A stretch of DNA of 13,934 nt, taken from positions 1-13,934 of the forward strand of contig CAAFRM010000196.1 of NCBI GenBank assembly GCA_900765465.1. The letters run 5' to 3'. The position numbers and the translations under genes were made by a program. A model generated the notes under the pieces. The model searched no databases. It saw only the letters and a list, made by a program, of their open reading frames with translations, and had not been told where the DNA came from. The DNA is from an uncultured Prevotella sp. (GTDB lineage: Bacteria > Bacteroidota > Bacteroidia > Bacteroidales > Bacteroidaceae). Below, piece after piece: positions 12,451-13,934 of this stretch (positions are counted from its first letter, which is position 1; each line of letters begins with the position of its first letter).

Positions 12451-13326
12451 ATGGCAGCAGGAAAATGGATAGGAGGTTTTCTGGGATTCATCACCGCAGG
12501 ACCTCTTGGCGCCCTTGCAGGATTCGCCCTCGGCTCGCTCTTCGACCATGGGCTAGACGAGGTCAACAAGCCTGGCAGTGAGGGATATAACAACAGAGAA
12601 TACTCCAACGCCTACGAAGCTTACAGCGGATATGGCAGCGGAGGATATGGAAACGGAAGCTACGGCGGCTACGGTCAGCAGCACGCCTACGAGGGAGAGC
12701 GAAATAGTTTTATGTTCTCGCTCCTGGTTCTCGCCTCTTACATCATCAATGCAGATGGCAGAATCATGCATTCAGAGATGGAGCTGGTGCGCCGGTTCCT
12801 ACTCCAGAACTTCGGTATGGCGGCGAAGCAGCAGGGCGAGGAAATCCTCCTCAAGCTCTTCGAGCAGCAGAAGCGCATGGGCATGCAGCAGTATCGCACG
12901 GTGATACAGGACAGCTGTCATCAGATACGTGCCAACATGATGTACGAGCAGCGCCTGCAGTTGCTCAACTTCCTCGTGATGATAGCCCAGGCAGACAATG
13001 TGGTTTCTCCAGAGGAGATTCAGGCGCTGAAGGAAGTAGCCCTCCACATGGGTCTGGAAGCATCGGATGTAGATCAGATGCTGGGCATGCATGGCGGCGG
13101 TTCATCAGCCACATCTGCCACTTCGCTGGAAGATGCCTACCGCATCCTCGGCGTCTCCCCTGACGCTTCCAACGATGAGGTGAAGGCTGCCTACCGCAAG
13201 ATGGCACTCAAGCATCATCCCGACAAGGTAGCAGCTCTGGGCGAGGATGTTCGCCGTGCCGCCGAGAAGAAATTCCAGGAAATCAATGATGCCAAGGATA
13301 AAATCTACAAGGCTAGAGGCATCTAG
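12451..13326 (+). CDS. DjlA-like co-chaperone: TerB-like domain plus C-terminal J domain
   Basis: This 291-aa protein has three parts. A glycine-rich hydrophobic N-terminus (about residues 8-31, GGFLGFITAGPLGALAGFAL) may insert in or contact the membrane. A Gly/Tyr/Ser linker (about 48-85) leads to a helical TerB-like domain (about 88-210) with two acidic turns, NADGRIMHSE and QADNVVSPEE. A C-terminal J domain (about 226-291) has the HPD motif at 256-258, needed to stimulate Hsp70 ATPase activity. This architecture matches DjlA, so it probably recruits DnaK to particular sites or clients (inference). The J domain lacks the Gly/Phe and zinc-finger parts of DnaJ. It begins 33 nt after a strong terminator without a recognisable promoter and ends just before a tandem repeat array. 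Confidence 0.9.
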   Translation: MAAGKWIGGFLGFITAGPLGALAGFALGSLFDHGLDEVNKPGSEGYNNREYSNAYEAYSGYGSGGYGNGSYGGYGQQHAYEGERNSFMFSLLVLASYIINADGRIMHSEMELVRRFLLQNFGMAAKQQGEEILLKLFEQQKRMGMQQYRTVIQDSCHQIRANMMYEQRLQLLNFLVMIAQADNVVSPEEIQALKEVALHMGLEASDVDQMLGMHGGGSSATSATSLEDAYRILGVSPDASNDEVKAAYRKMALKHHPDKVAALGEDVRRAAEKKFQEINDAKDKIYKARGI

Positions 13327-13340
13327 GAAAAGGATTTCAA

Positions 13341-13435
13341 CAAGGAAATTCATATACTGCAAGGAAATTCATATACAGCAAGGATATTCATATACAGCAA
13401 GGATATTCATATACAGCAAGGATATTCATATACAG
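13341..13435. repeat. Five-copy 19-bp tandem repeat after the co-chaperone gene
   Basis: Units start at 13341, 13360, 13379, 13398 and 13417. The first two read CAAGGAAATTCATATACTG and CAAGGAAATTCATATACAG; the last three are identical, CAAGGATATTCATATACAG. The unit length is not a multiple of three, so the array is not a protein repeat. It starts 14 nt past the co-chaperone stop and abuts the terminator at 13437. Near-identity of units suggests recent expansion, so copy number may vary among strains. Confidence 0.93.
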
Positions 13436-13436
13436 C

Positions 13437-13473
13437 AAAAGTGCCGGTAGGATTCACCTACCGGCACTTTTTT
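13437..13473. terminator. Bidirectional intrinsic terminator between converging genes
   Basis: AAAAGTGCCGGTAG (13437-13450), loop GATTCAC and CTACCGGCACTTTT (13458-13471) form a perfect 14-bp stem. The plus strand continues with Ts and the minus strand also has a T-run (from the leading As), so it can end both the co-chaperone transcript and the smalltalk transcript. Confidence 0.9.
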
Positions 13474-13485
13474 CATTTTGAAGTG

Positions 13486-13581
13486 TTAAGACATGCAGCT
13501 CGTCACGCCCAGAGAGGCGGCAATGGCGGTCAAAATAGATAGTACTATCTGAAATACAGTTTTCCAGGTTTCTTTCTTCAT
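13486..13581 (-). CDS. Smalltalk-type micro-protein
   Basis: This 31-codon ORF is easily missed by gene callers. It starts MKKETWKTVFQIVLSILTAI and ends GVTSCMS: a short charged start, one hydrophobic helix (about residues 9-24) and a Cys near the end. This matches the Bacteroidetes 'smalltalk' family as I remember it, typically 30-35 aa with the same MKK-W-K-hydrophobic-GVTSC plan. Its role is not established; it is probably membrane-associated, and the late T-S-C looks like, but is not a proven, lipobox. It lies 32 nt after the truncated Gly-rich, possibly HU-like gene on the same strand and before the bidirectional terminator. Family members are often near an HU-like gene and an amidase gene; the amidase is absent on this side. 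Confidence 0.82.
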   Translation of the reverse strand: MKKETWKTVFQIVLSILTAIAASLGVTSCMS

Positions 13582-13613
13582 AAGCAGTTTTTTTAGTGAT
13601 TAATGATTAGTGA

Positions 13614-13934
13614 TTAAAAATTTACGTTGTCGCCGCCACCGTCAGTTCCGCTGTCGGTTCCGCCGCCAGTGCCCTGGCTGGTACCACTGCCGCCCTGCGA
13701 TGTTCCGCCGTTATCCTTGTTGGTCTCCCCGCCAGCACCCTGACTGGTACCACCACCGCCCGGCGTATTTTCTGTTCCGCCGCCATCCTCAGCCCCGGTG
13801 GTATAGTCATCGTATGCCACAATCTTGGTGAGCTTCTTCAGCTCAGCGTTGCTCCATGATTTTGTGTTTCTTACAATAAGATGCACGCCCTGCACGCTAG
13901 CTGCCGTCACCTTCTCCTTGCTCACCTCGCCACG
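13614..13934 (-). CDS. C-terminal part of a possible HU-like DNA-binding protein with glycine-rich tail
   Basis: The frame is open at the right edge (reading RGEVSKEK inward) and closes at 13614-13616, giving 107 codons. The first visible part (VTAASVQGVHLIVRNTKSWS then NAELKKLTKIVAYD) resembles the end of Bacteroidetes HU-related domains, which have beta strands followed by a helix that begins near a proline or asparagine. About 55 residues of Gly/Thr/Ser/Gln repeats (GGTSQG units) form a presumably disordered tail. The family call rests on a short segment and on the neighbouring smalltalk ORF, which usually accompanies such genes, so it is moderate. A GTG at 13923-13925 could act as a start, but the open frame makes a longer protein more likely. 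Confidence 0.6.
   Translation of the reverse strand, partial: RGEVSKEKVTAASVQGVHLIVRNTKSWSNAELKKLTKIVAYDDYTTGAEDGGGTENTPGGGGTSQGAGGETNKDNGGTSQGGSGTSQGTGGGTDSGTDGGGDNVNF

Noticed and set aside
13341..13435. CRISPR array
   Set aside because: Units are 19 bp and directly adjacent with no unique spacers, and there are no cas genes; it is a simple tandem repeat.
13247..13450. Plus-strand ORF running through the 19-bp repeats
   Set aside because: The unit is not a multiple of three, so no protein repeat results, and the first part is out of frame with the co-chaperone gene.
13610..13831. Plus-strand Arg/Pro/His-rich ORF opposite the glycine-rich gene
   Set aside because: It is an antisense shadow of glycine codon repeats; composition is explained entirely by the minus-strand gene.

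Overview
The window looks like a chromosomal segment of a Bacteroidales bacterium, most likely Prevotella/Segatella-like. The evidence is: genes are moderately GC-rich while spacers are very AT-rich; several genes are preceded by the Bacteroidetes promoter pattern (a TTTG-type -33 box, 19-20 nt, then TAnnTTTG); a DAHP synthase is fused to chorismate mutase; there is a PyrK-PyrD pair; and a 'smalltalk' micro-protein follows a possible HU-like gene. No rRNA, tRNA, CRISPR array or transposase gene was seen.

Left part (1-4465, minus strand): an aromatic amino acid operon reading pheA, an aminotransferase, DAHP synthase-chorismate mutase, tyrA, then the first codons of an unidentified gene. Together these cover the entry step of the shikimate pathway and the branches to phenylalanine and tyrosine. 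Upstream of pheA, and too short for routine gene calling, is a 29-codon leader peptide with the run YFFSYYFYF. A candidate antiterminator and an intrinsic terminator follow it. This is a textbook arrangement for ribosome-mediated attenuation sensing both Phe and Tyr, and is the main finding.

Middle (4595-7797, minus strand): a small TPR-like gene whose 3' end sits in degenerate 20-bp repeats, then pyrD and pyrK (class 1B dihydroorotate dehydrogenase) separated by a REP-like palindromic element, then an XRE-type regulator with a palindrome over its own -33 box. The regulator is followed (7798-8502) by a long AT-rich non-coding stretch full of inverted repeats, ending at the holA terminator.

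Right part (8503-13934): holA (minus) diverges from a small HsdR-N-like PD-(D/E)xK protein (plus). Then come a UDP-glucose dehydrogenase-type enzyme, a MaoC-like hydratase and a DjlA-like TerB/J-domain co-chaperone, all plus strand. A 5 x 19-bp tandem repeat and a shared bidirectional terminator separate these from a minus-strand smalltalk micro-ORF and a truncated glycine-rich, possibly HU-like gene.
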